From: Tabrizicola sp.
GTDB taxonomy: Bacteria; Pseudomonadota; Alphaproteobacteria; Rhodobacterales; Rhodobacteraceae
NCBI RefSeq assembly: GCF_016793705.1
Contig: NZ_JAEULO010000049.1
Span: 42,686-106,685 of the forward strand
Direction of reading: 5' to 3'
Length of the DNA stretch: 64,000 nt
A program made the translations under genes and the position numbers. The notes below the pieces were generated by a model that worked only from the letters and a program-made list of their open reading frames with translations, was not told the origin of the DNA and made no database searches. How positions within the stretch are numbered: the first letter of the stretch is position 1; each line of letters opens with the position of its first letter. Below, one piece after another: positions 63,910-64,000 of this stretch.

Positions 63910-64000
63910 ATGAAGAGGCGGGGGCTGCATCTGGATGGGGGTGAGCGGGCGGTGATCTTTGCCGAGCATCGCCGGGGCACAAGCCAGCGGGAGATCGGGC
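63910..64000 (+). mobile_element. start of IS30-family transposase gene
   Basis: A gene start cut by the right edge: 30 codons, reading LDGGERAVIFAEHRRGTSQR and EIG. This is like the N-terminal helix-turn-helix of IS30-type transposases (GxSxREI). GGAGG lies upstream of the ATG. The terminal inverted repeat should lie left of it but cannot be confirmed without the right end. Confidence 0.7.

Overview
The window is high-GC, gene-dense DNA with many ATGA/GTGA stop-start overlaps. It looks like chromosome of an alphaproteobacterium of the Rhodobacteraceae (Rhodobacter/Paracoccus-like). Supporting signs are the cysteate sulfo-lyase and HpsN-like genes that resemble marine roseobacter proteins, a Flp pilin of the GAVTVDW type, the RNase P RNA, gatCA, and short dispersed repeats of a kind I associate with this family. 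The genus cannot be fixed from the sequence alone.

Region 1 (1-4550) is a minus-strand operon with 1-4 nt overlaps. It encodes a NicX-like ring-cleaving dioxygenase, an acyl-CoA-dehydrogenase-fold flavoprotein, an SRPBCC-alpha/beta-hydrolase fusion, a TetR regulator and the start of a glutamine-synthetase-like ligase. It reads as an uncharacterised catabolic operon for an N-heterocycle or aromatic amine. Region 2 (4561-7500) is copA-cueR copper detoxification with a recognisable CueR promoter. Region 3 (7549-11229) is a CecR/YbhGFSR-like regulator plus a lipoprotein adaptor, an ABC ATPase and an ABC-2 permease.

Region 4 (11233-20943) joins an RpiR regulator, a complete dipeptide-type ABC importer and an M81 (MlrC) peptidase. 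Divergent to these is a pair consisting of an N-succinylamino-acid racemase/OSBS-family enzyme and a GNAT. I read it as uptake and processing of unusual peptides or D-amino acids. Region 5 (21027-27875) is an organosulfonate cluster: LysR, cuyA, an Asp/Glu-family racemase (a possible cysteate racemase), a TauABC-like importer and an hpsN-like dehydrogenase.

Region 6 (28308-32689) has tRNA-Leu(UAA), an unknown alpha/alpha-toroid protein, a PAS-LuxR regulator divergent from scoAB, a small GNAT and a lytic transglycosylase. Region 7 (33035-45447) is a tad/cpa Flp-pilus locus with two tandemly duplicated flp genes, cpaB, cpaC, an OmpA-like lipoprotein, cpaE, cpaF, tadB, tadC, two TPR lipoproteins, a prepilin peptidase and an AAA ATPase. 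Terminators divide it into several transcription units. No tadE/F/G is present.

Region 8 (45507-57432) is housekeeping and accessory: fau-mgtE, guanine deaminase and 8-oxoguanine deaminase, RraB, hisN, an XRE regulator next to an array of dyads, a quinone reductase, LysR, DUF1127, a BI-1 protein, a VIT1-like transporter and rpmG. Region 9 (57584-63418) holds a toxin-first toxin-antitoxin pair, rnpB, amiD, a lipoprotein, gatA, gatC, a small DUF1127-like ORF and a UPF0173 hydrolase. The window closes with a non-coding stretch carrying dispersed repeats and the start of an IS30-type transposase.
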